Numbered from the stretch's first letter, positions 48,232 to 57,820 are shown. The stretch: 64,000 nucleotides of DNA from Candidatus Blastococcus massiliensis AP3 (GCF_000582785.1 NZ_HG931174.1:241424-305423), one strand, 5' to 3'. Numbers and translations: made by a program. Notes: generated by a model from the letters alone, not told the origin.

Positions 48232-51200
48232 TCAACTAGCCGAGCCGGTGATCAGCGCGAGAAGTCCGGCCTCGTCGAGGAGGTCGACCGGGCGCACGGT
48301 CTCCTTCGCGCCGACGTGGTGGAACCCGGCGCTCACCTGCTCGACCGGCACCCCGGTCAGCCGCGACCAGCCGAGCCGGTAGGCGGCGAGCTGCACCGCG
48401 GCGGCGGCCAGTTCGGCGCCCGACGGCGGCGGGCCGGTCTTCCAGTCGATGACCTCGAAGTTCCCGTCGGCGTCGGCGAACACCGCGTCGATCCGGCCGC
48501 GCAGGGTGAGCGGGCCCAGCGGCGTCTCGAACGGCACCTCGACCTCGACCGGCTGGCGGTCGGCCCACTCGCTGGCGAGGAACGCCTCCTGCAGTGCGGC
48601 GAGCTCGTCGTCGGGTGCGGCGAACTCGTCGCCGGAACCGGGCAGCTCGTCCAGGTCGACCAGCCGCGCGGCACCGAACCGCTCCTCCAGCCAGGTGTGG
48701 AAGGCGGTGCCGCGGCGGGCCTGCGGCGCGGGTGCCGCGGGCATCGGACGGCGCAGCCGACGCGCCAGCTCGGCCGGGTCGCGGCGCAGGGTGACCAGCG
48801 CCGACACCGACAGGTGAGACGGCAACGGGACGTCGACGGTGGGTCCGGCGTGCCGGGCTCGCTCGCGCAGCAGCAGGTCGGCGTCGCGGACCCAGGACGC
48901 GACCACGTCGTCCTCCTCGCCCAGCGACCGCTCCGGGTCGAGCGGGTGCGGCGCGGCGGACTCCACCAGCTCCGCGGCCGCACTGAGCGCCCGACGTCGG
49001 CGGGCCGACAGCGGATCGGTCGGCCACACCCCGATCGGCCACTCCTCCAGCGCGGGATTGGTCGCGCCGTCCTCCGGCGCCTCCGCCCAGTGCACGACCT
49101 CGCCCGCGCCGTCCTCGCACGCCTGCTTCACCGTGTGCAGCAGCACCGACGGCCCGCAGGGGTTGACGCCGTCCCGCCACCAGCTGCCCGAGCAGAGCAG
49201 CAGGTGCCGGGCGCGGGTGACCGCCACGTAGCCCAGCCGGATCTCCTCGTCCCGGCCGAAGTCCTTCCAGTCCTGCACGTACCGCTCGAGCGCGTCCCGG
49301 ACGGCCGCCTGGTCTCCGGAGCCGGGCACCGGCAGCTTCAAGCGCGGCAGCTCGGCCCGGTCGGTGAGCCGCAGCTCGGCAGGGACGGCGCCCGGGTCCT
49401 TGATCCAGGAGTCGCTGGCGTTGCTCCGGGCCGGGAACTGGTCGACGGTCATGCCGGGGACGGCGACGACGTCCCACTCCAGGCCCTTGGCGGAGTGCCC
49501 GGTGAGCAGCTGCACCGCCTCGGGGTTGACCGCGACCTCACCCGGTTCCAGCCCGCGCTCGCGCTCGTCGGCGTCGCGGAGGTAGCCGAGGAACGCCGGC
49601 AGCGAGGGCAGCTCGGCGAGCTCGGTGAACTCGGCGGCGACGGCGTGCAGCGCGTCGAGGTGCGCGCGCGCCCCGGCCGGGCTGGCCTCGGGTGCGCTAG
49701 CCAGCTCGGTCTCCAGACCGAGGGTGCGGGCGACCTCGTCGACCAGGTCGGGCAGCGACTCCCCCAGCCGGTTGCGCAGGTGCGCGAGCTCCGCACCGAG
49801 CCGCCGCAGCCGGCGGTGGCCGGCGGGTGAGTACGCGGCGGCGTCGCCGAGGTCGTCGAGCGCCTCGACGATGCTCCCGCGCTCCGTCGGCGCCTCGACC
49901 GCGGCGCCCTCCTCGGTCGGCCGGGCCGGCCGGCGGGAGTGCACGAGGGCCCGCGCGCGGGCCTCCAGCGCGGCGAGGTCGCGCGGGCCGATCCGCCAGC
50001 GGGCGCCGGTCAGCAGCCGGCCGAGGGCGTCGCCCGCGGTCGGATCGACGAGGACGGTGAGGGTGGCGACGACATCGGAGACCTCGGGCACCTCCAGCAG
50101 GCCGCCCAGGCCGACCACCTCGACGGGCAGGCCACGTTCGCGCAGCGCCGCCGCGATGCCCGGGAGCTGCTTGCGGGTGCGGGCCAGCACGGCGACCGTC
50201 GGCGGCTTCCCGTCCGGCCGCTGCCCGATGACCGGGTCCTCCCCGCGCCAGCAGGCGGCCAGCCGGTCGGCGAGCGCCGCCGTCTCCTCGGCGATCGTCG
50301 CGTAGAGGCCGACGCTCACCGCGCCGCGGTCCGCCGTCGGGGCCGGCGTCAGGTCGGGCAGCGGCTGCTCCGGCGGCGGGAGCATCGCCGAGACCGCGTT
50401 CGCGACCGCGAGCACGCTCTCGTCGTTGCGCCAGCTCGTGGCCAGCGTGAGGCGCTCGGCCCGCTCCGCGCCGCGGCCGGGGAAGGTGCGGTCGAAGCGC
50501 TCGATGGTGCCGGCCGAGGCGCCGCGCCAGCCGTAGATGGACTGCCGCGGGTCGCCGACCGCCAGCACCGCGTGACCGGTGTCCCCGCCGAAGAGCGCCT
50601 CGAGCATGCGCAGCTGACCGACGCTGGTGTCCTGGTACTCGTCGAGCAGGACGACCTTCCACCGGGCGCGCTCGCGCCGGCCCACCTCGGGCGAGGAGAC
50701 GGCGATCCGCGCGGCATGGGCCACCTGGTCGGCGTAGTCGATGGACCCCATGCCGCGCTTGCGCGCCTCGAACGCCTCGACCAGCGGGAGCAGCGCCACC
50801 CGGGCGCGTTGACGGGCGAGCATGTCGTTGACCGCGGCATAGGGGCCGCGCTTCTTCGGCGCGTCGGCGTAGCCGGCGATCTGCGCCTCCAGCCTCGCCG
50901 TCCAGTTCCGCAGCGCCGCCGGGCTCACGTCGTGCTCGCCCATCTCGGAGGCGAGCGCAAGAACGTCCTCGACGGTGGTGAGCAGGGTGAGCGGGACGTC
51001 GCTCATGTCGCCGGTGTACGCCGCCACCACGGTGGCCGCCTGGCCCCAGCACATCGCCGGTCCCAGCACCCCGGCGCCGGGCTCGACCCCGATGCGCAGC
51101 CCGTGCTCGGAGACCAGCGCCGCGGCGTACCCGTGATAGGTCGACACGGTGGGCTGGGCCACGGCCAGCCGCTCGCGCAGCTCGGGCTCGGTGTCGGGGT

Positions 51201-51561
51201 GCCGGGCGAGCGCACCGAGCCGCAGATGGACGCGCTCGTTGAGCTCGCTGGCGGCCTTGCGGGTGAAGGTGAGGCCGAGGATCTCCTCGGGCGCGACGAT
51301 CCGGTTGGCCACCAGCCAGGAGACCCGGGCCGCCATCGTCTCGGTCTTGCCCGAGCCGGCACCGGCGACGACGACCAGCGGTCGGTCGGCGGGCGCCTCG
51401 ACTACCCGGGCCTGCTCCGGGGACGGTGCGTAGGACAGGCCGCACCGGGCGGCCACCTCGGCCGGCGTGAGCAGCCTGCGCGGGGCGGCCGGCTCGTCGG
51501 CCGCGACGGCGAACAACTCGTCGAAGGAGAGCTGCTGCTCGTCGGCGGCGCGGCGGGTCAT
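48232..51561 (-). CDS. adnB: Helicase-nuclease subunit AdnB
   Basis: The 1109-aa protein has a UvrD-like motor: VVAGAGSGKTETMAARV, VLLDEYQDTSVGQ, GDPRQSIYGWRGA and YVAVTRARHLLL. A C-terminal RecB-family nuclease follows (RRGTAFHTWLEERFG, GRIDAVFADADGNFEVIDWKTG). With AdnA it forms the mycobacterial-type end-resection machine that processes double-strand breaks. Its ATG overlaps the AdnA stop (ATGA). In the mycobacterial complex AdnB is the main translocating motor. Confidence 0.93.
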   Translation of the reverse strand: MTRRAADEQQLSFDELFAVAADEPAAPRRLLTPAEVAARCGLSYAPSPEQARVVEAPADRPLVVVAGAGSGKTETMAARVSWLVANRIVAPEEILGLTFTRKAASELNERVHLRLGALARHPDTEPELRERLAVAQPTVSTYHGYAAALVSEHGLRIGVEPGAGVLGPAMCWGQAATVVAAYTGDMSDVPLTLLTTVEDVLALASEMGEHDVSPAALRNWTARLEAQIAGYADAPKKRGPYAAVNDMLARQRARVALLPLVEAFEARKRGMGSIDYADQVAHAARIAVSSPEVGRRERARWKVVLLDEYQDTSVGQLRMLEALFGGDTGHAVLAVGDPRQSIYGWRGASAGTIERFDRTFPGRGAERAERLTLATSWRNDESVLAVANAVSAMLPPPEQPLPDLTPAPTADRGAVSVGLYATIAEETAALADRLAACWRGEDPVIGQRPDGKPPTVAVLARTRKQLPGIAAALRERGLPVEVVGLGGLLEVPEVSDVVATLTVLVDPTAGDALGRLLTGARWRIGPRDLAALEARARALVHSRRPARPTEEGAAVEAPTERGSIVEALDDLGDAAAYSPAGHRRLRRLGAELAHLRNRLGESLPDLVDEVARTLGLETELASAPEASPAGARAHLDALHAVAAEFTELAELPSLPAFLGYLRDADERERGLEPGEVAVNPEAVQLLTGHSAKGLEWDVVAVPGMTVDQFPARSNASDSWIKDPGAVPAELRLTDRAELPRLKLPVPGSGDQAAVRDALERYVQDWKDFGRDEEIRLGYVAVTRARHLLLCSGSWWRDGVNPCGPSVLLHTVKQACEDGAGEVVHWAEAPEDGATNPALEEWPIGVWPTDPLSARRRRALSAAAELVESAAPHPLDPERSLGEEDDVVASWVRDADLLLRERARHAGPTVDVPLPSHLSVSALVTLRRDPAELARRLRRPMPAAPAPQARRGTAFHTWLEERFGAARLVDLDELPGSGDEFAAPDDELAALQEAFLASEWADRQPVEVEVPFETPLGPLTLRGRIDAVFADADGNFEVIDWKTGPPPSGAELAAAAVQLAAYRLGWSRLTGVPVEQVSAGFHHVGAKETVRPVDLLDEAGLLALITGSAS

Positions 51562-54500
51562 CCGGTCACCTGCCGGCCGCGCTCGTGCATCGGGCAGGTG
51601 CGCCGGGCCGGGCAGCGCGCGCAGTGGCTGCCGGTGCGCACCTCGAACGTCGCCGCGCCCATGCCCTCGCTCACCTCCGCGATCAGCTCACCGGCCCAGG
51701 TCTGCGGCAGCGGCAGATCCACCGGCAGCGGCTCCTGGTGCTGCTCCTTCGCCTTGGCGCCGGTACCGACCTGCAGCAGTGCCGCCCCACCGGGCACGTC
51801 GCCGTGGTCGCCGAAGCCACCGGCAGCCACCGCCACCTGGTAGGCGGCCAGCTGCCCGTGCTCCTCGGTGTTCTTCGCCGCCGTCTTCCCGGTCTTGAGG
51901 TCGACGACCACCAGCCGGCCCTCGCTGTCACGCTCGAGCCGGTCGACCTGGCCGCGCAGCCGTGCCCGGCCGACGACCACGTCGAAGTTCTCCTCGGCGC
52001 CGACCAGCTCCCGGTCGTTGGCGGCGTGCCAGCGGAGGAAGCGCCCGAGCATGTCCTGGGCCCCCTGCCGCTGCCGCTGGTCGGCCCAGCCCGGCCCGAG
52101 GTCGAGCTGGTCGAGTTCGCCGTCCAGCACGGCGGGGGCCTCGGCCGGCGGCAGGCCCTCGGCCACCTGCTGGGCGACCGCGTGCACCGCCGTGCCGACG
52201 GTCCGGGTGGCGTCGGGCGAGGCCTCCGCCCCCACGGCACCGAGCACCCAGCGCAGCGGGCAGCGCTGGAAGGTCTCGATGTGCGAGGGGCGGACGCGCA
52301 CGTCGTCGTCCTCGGGCACCAGCGGGGCGTCGTCGGAGAGCGGCGCCAGCCCCCACCAGTCCCCCGGACCGGCGCCGGGCACCCGCTCGTCGGCCAGCCG
52401 GCGGAGCACGGACGCGGCAGCCGACCGGCGGGCAGCCGGCGTGGCCGGGTCGGTGACCGCCCGGCGCAGCTCGGCGACGAGCGCGGGCAGGGTGAGCGAG
52501 CGGGGCAGCTCGGTGAGCGGACGCCCGTCCTCCGGTGGCGGCTGGACGAGATCCAGGAACCGCGAGGCCGTTGCTCCGGCGTCGGCGCCGTCGAGGGCAC
52601 CCTGCACCGCCGTCACGACCAGCCGTCGCCGTGCGCGGGTGACGGCGACGTAGAAGAGCCGGCGCTCCTCGGCCAGCGCGAGCGTGCGCCGGTCGACCGC
52701 CGCACCGTCGATGCCCGCGGCACGTTCCACCAGCTCCTCGGCACCCAGCAGCGAGGAGCGCTCGCGCAGGTCGGGCCAGACGCCCTCCTGAACCCCGGCG
52801 ACGCAGACCAGGTCCCACTCCAGGCCCTTCGCGGCGTGCGCGGTGAGCAGGCGGACGGTCTCCCCCGCCGTCGCCCGGGCCGCGCCGCCCTCGCTGGGCA
52901 GCTCCTGCGCCGAGAGGTGCGCGACGAAGGCCCGCACGTCGGCCGAGGGCAGCCGGTCGACGAAGCCCGCGGCCGCGTCGAACAGCGCAACGACGGCGTC
53001 GAGATCGCGGTCGGCGACGGCACCGGAAGGCCCCCCGGCCGCGCTGGCGCGAGCCCACCGCCCGGCCAGCCCGCTGCGCTGCCACATGGCCCACAGCACG
53101 TCCTCGGCCGTGCCGCCCTGGGCCAGCGCGAGCCGGCCGGCGGCGAGCACGGCGGCGACCCTCAGCGCCGGCCCGGCGAGGTGCGCCGGCAGCGACTCCA
53201 GCAGCGCGTCGTCGGTGAGCACGGTGGCCAGCGGGGTACCGCGCTCGGCCGGGTCGACCCCCTGCGTGACCAGGGCGATCCGGACTGCACGTCGCAGCCG
53301 GCGCAGGTCGAGCACCGTGGCCCCGCCCAACGGCGAGGCGAGCAGGGACTCCGCGGCCGGCTCGTCGAGGCCGTTGACGATGCCCTCGTCCGGGTCCGTT
53401 CCCGGCTTCGGGAGCAGCGCGCCGAGTGCGCCGAGGAAGGGGGCGACGGCGGGCTGGGCGGCGAGCGGCAGGTCGTCGGCGGAGACGGCGACCGGCACCC
53501 CGGCCGAGGCGAGCGCCCGGCGCAGGGGCCCGAGGGCACCGGCGGTGCGGACCACGACCGCCATCCGGGACCAGGGCAGGCCGTCGAGCAGGTGTGCTCG
53601 CCGCAGCACGTCGGCCAGGTAGGCGGCCTCGACCGCGGTGGAGCCGAAGACGTGCACCTCGGCGGCGCCTGGGTCGGCCGACTCCCCCGCCGTCAGCCGG
53701 CGGTGCTCCCAGGGACCGGGCAGGCCCTCGGCGACGACGCGGCTGATCCGCAGCAGTTCGGCCCCCGACCGGCGGGAGACGCCGAGCGACACGCGAGCGG
53801 CCGGGCGCCCGTCGGTGTGCCGGAAGCGGTCGGGGAACTCGGTGATGCCGCGTGGCTCGGCTCCGCGGAAGGCGTAGATCGACTGGTCGGGGTCGCCGAC
53901 CGCGACCAGGTTGCCGCCGCGGCCGGCGAGCAGCGCCAGCAGCTCGACCTGGGCGGGGTCGGTGTCCTGGTACTCGTCGACGAACAGCCAGCGCGCACGA
54001 TCACGCTCCTGGCGCAGCAGCTCGGCGTCCCCGTCGAGCTCGGCGATCGCCTGCCGGACCAGCTCGGCCGGGTCGTAGCCCGATGCGTCGCCACGGCCGA
54101 GGGTGGAGAACGCGGTGACCGCCTCGTACTGCTCCTGGAACGCCGCGGCGTGCACCCAGTGGTCCCTGCCCGATTCCCGCCCCCAGGCGGCCAGCCGCGC
54201 GGAGTCGACGCCGCGCTCGGTGGCGCGCAGCAGCAGCTCGCGGAGCTCGGTGCGGAAGCCCGCGGTGCCCAGCGCCGGGGCGAGGTCGGCCGGCCAGCGG
54301 ACGGCGCCCTCCTCCTCGACGTCGCCGCGGAGCAGTTCGGCGACGACGGCGTCCTGCTCGGCGGCGGTGAGCAGGCGGGGCGGGGCCTCACCGCGCAGCA
54401 GCGCCGCCCGGCGGAGGACGCCGTAGGCGTAGGAGTGGAAGGTGCGCGCCAGCGGCTCGCGGATGGTCTGCCCGACCCGGCCGGTGATGCGGGTGCGCAG

Positions 54501-54749
54501 CTCCGCCGCGGCCTTGCGGCTGAACGTCAGGACGAGGATCTGCTCGGGGTCGACGCCGGCCTCGATGCGGGTGGCGACCGCCTCGACGATCGTCGTCGTC
54601 TTGCCGGTGCCGGGCCCCGCGAGGACCAGCAGCGGCCCGGAGGGGTGGTCGACGACCGCCTGCTGCGTGGGGTCGAGCCGCGGGGCGGCCGCCCGGGGCT
54701 GCTCGCTCTGCACGAGCCGGTAGACCGGCGCCCCTCCCCCCTGTGCCAC
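51558..54749 (-). CDS. adnA: Helicase-nuclease subunit AdnA
   Basis: The 1063-aa protein has motor motifs VLAGPGTGKTTTIVEAV, FVDEYQDTDPAQVE, GDPDQSIYAFRGA and YVAVTRARRRL. The nuclease domain is RPSHIETFQRCPLRWVL, TVGTAVHAVAQ and GRLVVVDLKTGK. The Cys in FQRCP and the C-terminal HCARCPARRTCPM would hold the iron-sulphur cluster known from AddB/AdnA-type nucleases. It forms a coupled operon with adnB. The start is GTG 54749. Confidence 0.93.
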   Translation of the reverse strand: MAQGGGAPVYRLVQSEQPRAAAPRLDPTQQAVVDHPSGPLLVLAGPGTGKTTTIVEAVATRIEAGVDPEQILVLTFSRKAAAELRTRITGRVGQTIREPLARTFHSYAYGVLRRAALLRGEAPPRLLTAAEQDAVVAELLRGDVEEEGAVRWPADLAPALGTAGFRTELRELLLRATERGVDSARLAAWGRESGRDHWVHAAAFQEQYEAVTAFSTLGRGDASGYDPAELVRQAIAELDGDAELLRQERDRARWLFVDEYQDTDPAQVELLALLAGRGGNLVAVGDPDQSIYAFRGAEPRGITEFPDRFRHTDGRPAARVSLGVSRRSGAELLRISRVVAEGLPGPWEHRRLTAGESADPGAAEVHVFGSTAVEAAYLADVLRRAHLLDGLPWSRMAVVVRTAGALGPLRRALASAGVPVAVSADDLPLAAQPAVAPFLGALGALLPKPGTDPDEGIVNGLDEPAAESLLASPLGGATVLDLRRLRRAVRIALVTQGVDPAERGTPLATVLTDDALLESLPAHLAGPALRVAAVLAAGRLALAQGGTAEDVLWAMWQRSGLAGRWARASAAGGPSGAVADRDLDAVVALFDAAAGFVDRLPSADVRAFVAHLSAQELPSEGGAARATAGETVRLLTAHAAKGLEWDLVCVAGVQEGVWPDLRERSSLLGAEELVERAAGIDGAAVDRRTLALAEERRLFYVAVTRARRRLVVTAVQGALDGADAGATASRFLDLVQPPPEDGRPLTELPRSLTLPALVAELRRAVTDPATPAARRSAAASVLRRLADERVPGAGPGDWWGLAPLSDDAPLVPEDDDVRVRPSHIETFQRCPLRWVLGAVGAEASPDATRTVGTAVHAVAQQVAEGLPPAEAPAVLDGELDQLDLGPGWADQRQRQGAQDMLGRFLRWHAANDRELVGAEENFDVVVGRARLRGQVDRLERDSEGRLVVVDLKTGKTAAKNTEEHGQLAAYQVAVAAGGFGDHGDVPGGAALLQVGTGAKAKEQHQEPLPVDLPLPQTWAGELIAEVSEGMGAATFEVRTGSHCARCPARRTCPMHERGRQVTG

Positions 54750-54812
54750 CTCTCGATGGAAGCACGCGCCACCGACACTTCCGCGACGCGCGGGGCACCT
54801 GTGGCGGGTGCC

Positions 54813-55580
54813 TCAGCCCTGCAACCGCCAGGGCTCCACGGCGACGGCATCGGCCGTGGCACGGTCTAGGTGGCCGACCTCCACCAGCCGGTTCAGGACG
54901 TGGGCCTGCCGGGCGGCGGCGCGCTCGGGGTGCACCAGCGGGTCGTAGGCGCTCGGGGCCTGCACGAGCCCGACCAGCACCGAGGCCTGCGCCCAGTCGA
55001 GGTCGGCCGGCGAGAGCCCGAAGTAGCCGCGCGCGGCCGCCTCGACGCCGTAGAACCCGTGCCCGAAGTAGGCGGCGTCCAGGTACATGCGCAGGATCTG
55101 CTCGTCGGTCCACCCGCGGTCGAGCTTGACGGCGAGCGCCACCGCGCGCGTCTTGGCCAGCGGGTCGGTGGCGCCGTCCTCGTAGACGACGCGGGCCAGC
55201 TGCTGGTGCAGAGTCGAGCCACCCAGGTCGTCGCCGGTGAGCAGTCCGAGAGGGGCCCGGAGGGCGCCGCGCCAGTCGATGCCGATGTGGTCGGCGAAGT
55301 GGCTGTCCTCGGTGGCCAGCAGGGCCGCCGCGATCCGCGGCGGCACGTCGCCGGCCAGCGGGATGCCCCCGAACGCGGTCAGCCGGGCGTCCACCCGGCC
55401 GCGAGCGTCGTCCACCCCCGGGGTGAGCGCCCACGCCGTCCCGAAGGCCAGGACGGCGACCACGACGAGGGCCAGCAGGAGGCGGCGCCCGATGCGGAGC
55501 AGGAAGGTCGGACGGCGGAGGCGCTCGGAGGTCGCAGTGGGCACCCGTGCATCCGATCGTCCGGCGCTGTCATCGCGCAT
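54813..55580 (-). CDS. Monofunctional peptidoglycan glycosyltransferase (GT51)
   Basis: The 255-aa protein has one transmembrane helix at 33-52 (RLLLALVVVAVLAFGTAWAL) and then the GT51 domain. Catalytic Glu91 is in LLATEDSHFADH; GGSTLHQQLAR and KLDRGWTDEQILRMYLDAAYFGHGFYGVEAAARGYFG follow. It polymerises lipid II at the outer membrane face. There is no transpeptidase domain, so it is either monofunctional or a paralogue of class A PBPs. The start is ATG 55580. Confidence 0.9.
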   Translation of the reverse strand: MRDDSAGRSDARVPTATSERLRRPTFLLRIGRRLLLALVVVAVLAFGTAWALTPGVDDARGRVDARLTAFGGIPLAGDVPPRIAAALLATEDSHFADHIGIDWRGALRAPLGLLTGDDLGGSTLHQQLARVVYEDGATDPLAKTRAVALAVKLDRGWTDEQILRMYLDAAYFGHGFYGVEAAARGYFGLSPADLDWAQASVLVGLVQAPSAYDPLVHPERAAARQAHVLNRLVEVGHLDRATADAVAVEPWRLQG

Positions 55581-55613
55581 CGTCCTTCCGGACGATCTTG
55601 GTGGTGACGTCGG

Positions 55614-55922
55614 TCATCCCGGGGGACGACTCACCGGGAAGCCGACCGTGGCCAGATCGACGCGCCCGTTCCTGATCGGCACCCCCTCCCCCGCCAGCAG
55701 CTCGAGCTGGCGGACGCGGACCGGTTCGGCGACCGAGCCGTCGGCGCGCACCACCCGGAACCAGGGCACCGCGCCACCGCCCTGGGAGAGCGCCCGCGCC
55801 ACCCGGCGCGGCCCGATCCCGACGAGCCGCCCGATGGCGCCGTAGGTGCTCACCCGGCCGGGCGGGATCCGTTCGACGGCGTCGAACACGGCCTCGTCGA
55901 CGTCGAGAGCGGCATCGGTCAC
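55614..55922 (-). CDS. Alkyltransferase-like (ATL) MGMT-family DNA-binding protein
   Basis: The 102-aa protein has FDAVERIPPGRVSTYGAIGRLVG, RRVARALSQGG and VPWFRVVRADGSV. MGMT enzymes have PCHRV at the last site. Here Trp replaces the alkyl-accepting Cys, as in ATL proteins, and Phe replaces His. ATLs bind O6-alkylguanine and recruit nucleotide-excision repair. GTG 55922 is chosen, since upstream codons show no family similarity. It matches Rv3204 in place and family. Confidence 0.88.
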   Translation of the reverse strand: MTDAALDVDEAVFDAVERIPPGRVSTYGAIGRLVGIGPRRVARALSQGGGAVPWFRVVRADGSVAEPVRVRQLELLAGEGVPIRNGRVDLATVGFPVSRPPG

Positions 55923-55946
55923 CCGCCCATCCTGGACCGGCCCTCC

Positions 55947-56005
55947 GGCCCCGTTGCAGGGTTCCGCCGCGAGCGTGCGGGCGGTGGGGGGCAAGGGGGT
56001 CCTCC
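55947..56005. repeat. GAGCGTGC-tipped intergenic hairpin, copy 4
   Basis: The element contains TTGCAGGG, CCGCCGCGAGCGTGCGGGCGG (a CCGC/GCGG stem with the GAGCGTGC tip), GTGGGGGGC and GGGGTCCT. It is very close to copy 3 in the middle. It sits 3 bp from the stop of the minus-strand TIGR03086-like gene, at its 3' end. Confidence 0.78.
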
Positions 56006-56007
56006 TG

Positions 56008-56589
56008 TCAGAAGTCCTTGCGGCCGAAGCGCGCCAGCATGCGGGTCTGCGGGGACGCGCCGGCCGAGACGTCGAGCGGCGGGTCGAAGAACCCGGGGAC
56101 GCCGTCGTCCGGGAGCTGCTCGCCCAGGAGCAGCGTCGCCGTCACCAGCTCGCCGCCCAGCTCGGTGTCACCGCCGGTCGCCCGGGCGAGGTCCCAGGCG
56201 TGCACGGTCAGGTCGGCCGTCATCTCGAGGATGTACTGGGTCGCCGGCGTCGGACCGCGCTGGAGGTGCACGGTGCGCGCCAGGGCGTCGTCCTCGGCGA
56301 AGGCGGACAGCGAGCCGTCGGCGGCGGTCTCCCACCCGGTGAAGGGGTCCTCCCCGAGCAGATCGCCGGTGTCGTCGGGGAACCGACCCTCGGCGTACGG
56401 CTCGCCGGCCAGGAGGGGCGGCGCCCAGAGGTGCTCGCTCACCAGGTGCGCGACGAGGTCGCCGACCGTCCACCCGGGCAGCGCCTCGTCCTCCCACTGG
56501 TCCGGGTCGACGGCGTCCACGCGGTCGGTGAACAGCGCCTGCGCGCGCTGGAACAGTTCGAGGAGCTCCACGGGCGAGAAGTCGGCCAT
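56008..56589 (-). CDS. TIGR03086/mycothiol-dependent DinB-fold protein
   Basis: The 193-aa protein has SPVELLELFQRAQALFTDRVDAV, PGWTVGDLVAHLVSEHLWAP and ADLTVHAWDLARATGGD. The spaced His residues form the metal site of the DinB/maleylpyruvate-isomerase-like fold. Such proteins often use mycothiol, consistent with mycoredoxin in this genome. The substrate is unknown. ATG 56589 is preferred over an in-frame TTG at 56601. Confidence 0.85.
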   Translation of the reverse strand: MADFSPVELLELFQRAQALFTDRVDAVDPDQWEDEALPGWTVGDLVAHLVSEHLWAPPLLAGEPYAEGRFPDDTGDLLGEDPFTGWETAADGSLSAFAEDDALARTVHLQRGPTPATQYILEMTADLTVHAWDLARATGGDTELGGELVTATLLLGEQLPDDGVPGFFDPPLDVSAGASPQTRMLARFGRKDF

Positions 56590-56606
56590 GCCGCCAGTCA
56601 AGACGA

Positions 56607-56649
56607 CGACGGCCCGCCCCGCTCCCCCAGGGAGCAGCGCGGGCCGTCG
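56607..56649 (-). terminator. Hairpin terminator after moeZ
   Basis: Arms CGACGGCCCGC (56607-56617) and GCGGGCCGTCG (56639-56649) enclose an inner GCTCCC/GGGAGC stem. It begins 10 bp after the moeZ stop on the minus strand and just before the next gene's start. Confidence 0.82.
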
Positions 56650-56659
56650 ATGCTGTCGA

Positions 56660-57820
56660 TCAGTAGGTGGGCAGCGTCTTGTCGATGCGCGTGGCCCACG
56701 AGGTCACGCCGCCCTGGACGTGGACGGCGTCCCGGAAGCCGGCCGCCTTGACCGCCGCCAGGACCTCCGCCGAGCGCACGCCGGTCTTGCAGTGCAGCAC
56801 GATCGGCTTGTCGTTCGGCAGCTCCGCCAGCGCGCGGCCGGAGAGGATCTCGTCCTTGGGGATCAGCCGGGCGCCCGGGATGGACACGATCTCGTACTCG
56901 TTGGGCTCCCGGACGTCGATCAGGTCGAAGTCCTTGCCCGCGTCCATCATGTCCTTGAGCTCGTCGACGGTGATCGTCGCGCCGGCCGCAGCCTCCTGAG
57001 CCTCCTCCGACACGACACCGCAGAAGTTGTCGTAGTCGATGAGCCCGGTGATCGGCTCCCCCTCGGGGTCCTTGCGCACCTTGATCGTGCGGAAGGTCAT
57101 CTCCAGGGCGTCGTAGACCATGAGCCGGCCGAGCAGCGTCTCGCCGATGCCGGTGATCAGCTTGACCGCCTCGGTCGCCTGGATGGCGCCCACCGTGGCG
57201 CAGAGGACGCCGAGCACGCCGCCCTCGGCGCAGCTCGGGACCATGCCGGGCGGAGGCGGCACCGGGTAGAGGTCGCGGTAGTTGGGGCCGTGCTCGTTCC
57301 AGAAGACCGAGACCTGACCGTCGAAGCGGTAGATCGAACCCCACACGTAGGGCTTGTTCAGCAGCACGCAGGTGTCGTTGACCAGGTAGCGGGTCGCGAA
57401 GTTGTCGGTGCCGTCGACGATGAGGTCGTACTGGCTGAAGATCTCCATCGCGTTGTCGTTGTCCAGCCGCGTCTCGTGCAGGCGGACGTCGATCAGCGGG
57501 TTGATCTCCTTGATGGAGTCCCGCGCGCTCTGGGCCTTGGACCGGCCGATGTCGGAGACGCCGTGGATGATCTGGCGCTGCAGGTTCGACTCGTCGACGG
57601 TGTCGAACTCGATGATGCCGAGGGTGCCGACACCGGCCGCGGCCAGGTACATGAGCACCGGCGAGCCGAGACCGCCGGCGCCGACGGCGAGCACCTTGGC
57701 GTTCTTCAGCCGCTTCTGCCCGTCCATGCCGACGTCCGGGATGATCAGGTGGCGGCTGTAGCGGCGGACCTCGTCGATCGACAGGTCGGCGGCGGGCTCC
57801 ACCAGGGGTGGCAGGGACAC
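56660..57820 (-). CDS. moeZ: Adenylyltransferase/sulfurtransferase MoeZ (MoeB-rhodanese fusion)
   Basis: The 386-aa protein has a MoeB/ThiF domain (VGAGGLGSPVLMYLAAAGVGTLG with the nucleotide loop, DGTDNFATRYLVND, PSCAEGGVLGVL) and a C-terminal rhodanese domain (DLIDVREPNEYE, with the active Cys in VLHCKTGVRSAEV). It adenylates and thiocarboxylates sulphur-carrier proteins such as MoaD and CysO for molybdopterin and cysteine synthesis. GTG 57820 follows GAGGAG. Rv3206c is in the same place in mycobacteria. Confidence 0.95.
   Translation of the reverse strand: MSLPPLVEPAADLSIDEVRRYSRHLIIPDVGMDGQKRLKNAKVLAVGAGGLGSPVLMYLAAAGVGTLGIIEFDTVDESNLQRQIIHGVSDIGRSKAQSARDSIKEINPLIDVRLHETRLDNDNAMEIFSQYDLIVDGTDNFATRYLVNDTCVLLNKPYVWGSIYRFDGQVSVFWNEHGPNYRDLYPVPPPPGMVPSCAEGGVLGVLCATVGAIQATEAVKLITGIGETLLGRLMVYDALEMTFRTIKVRKDPEGEPITGLIDYDNFCGVVSEEAQEAAAGATITVDELKDMMDAGKDFDLIDVREPNEYEIVSIPGARLIPKDEILSGRALAELPNDKPIVLHCKTGVRSAEVLAAVKAAGFRDAVHVQGGVTSWATRIDKTLPTY

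Noticed and set aside
51585..54869. 1094-codon plus-strand frame opposite adnA
   Set aside because: AdnA has all helicase and nuclease motifs on the minus strand; this frame is its mirror.
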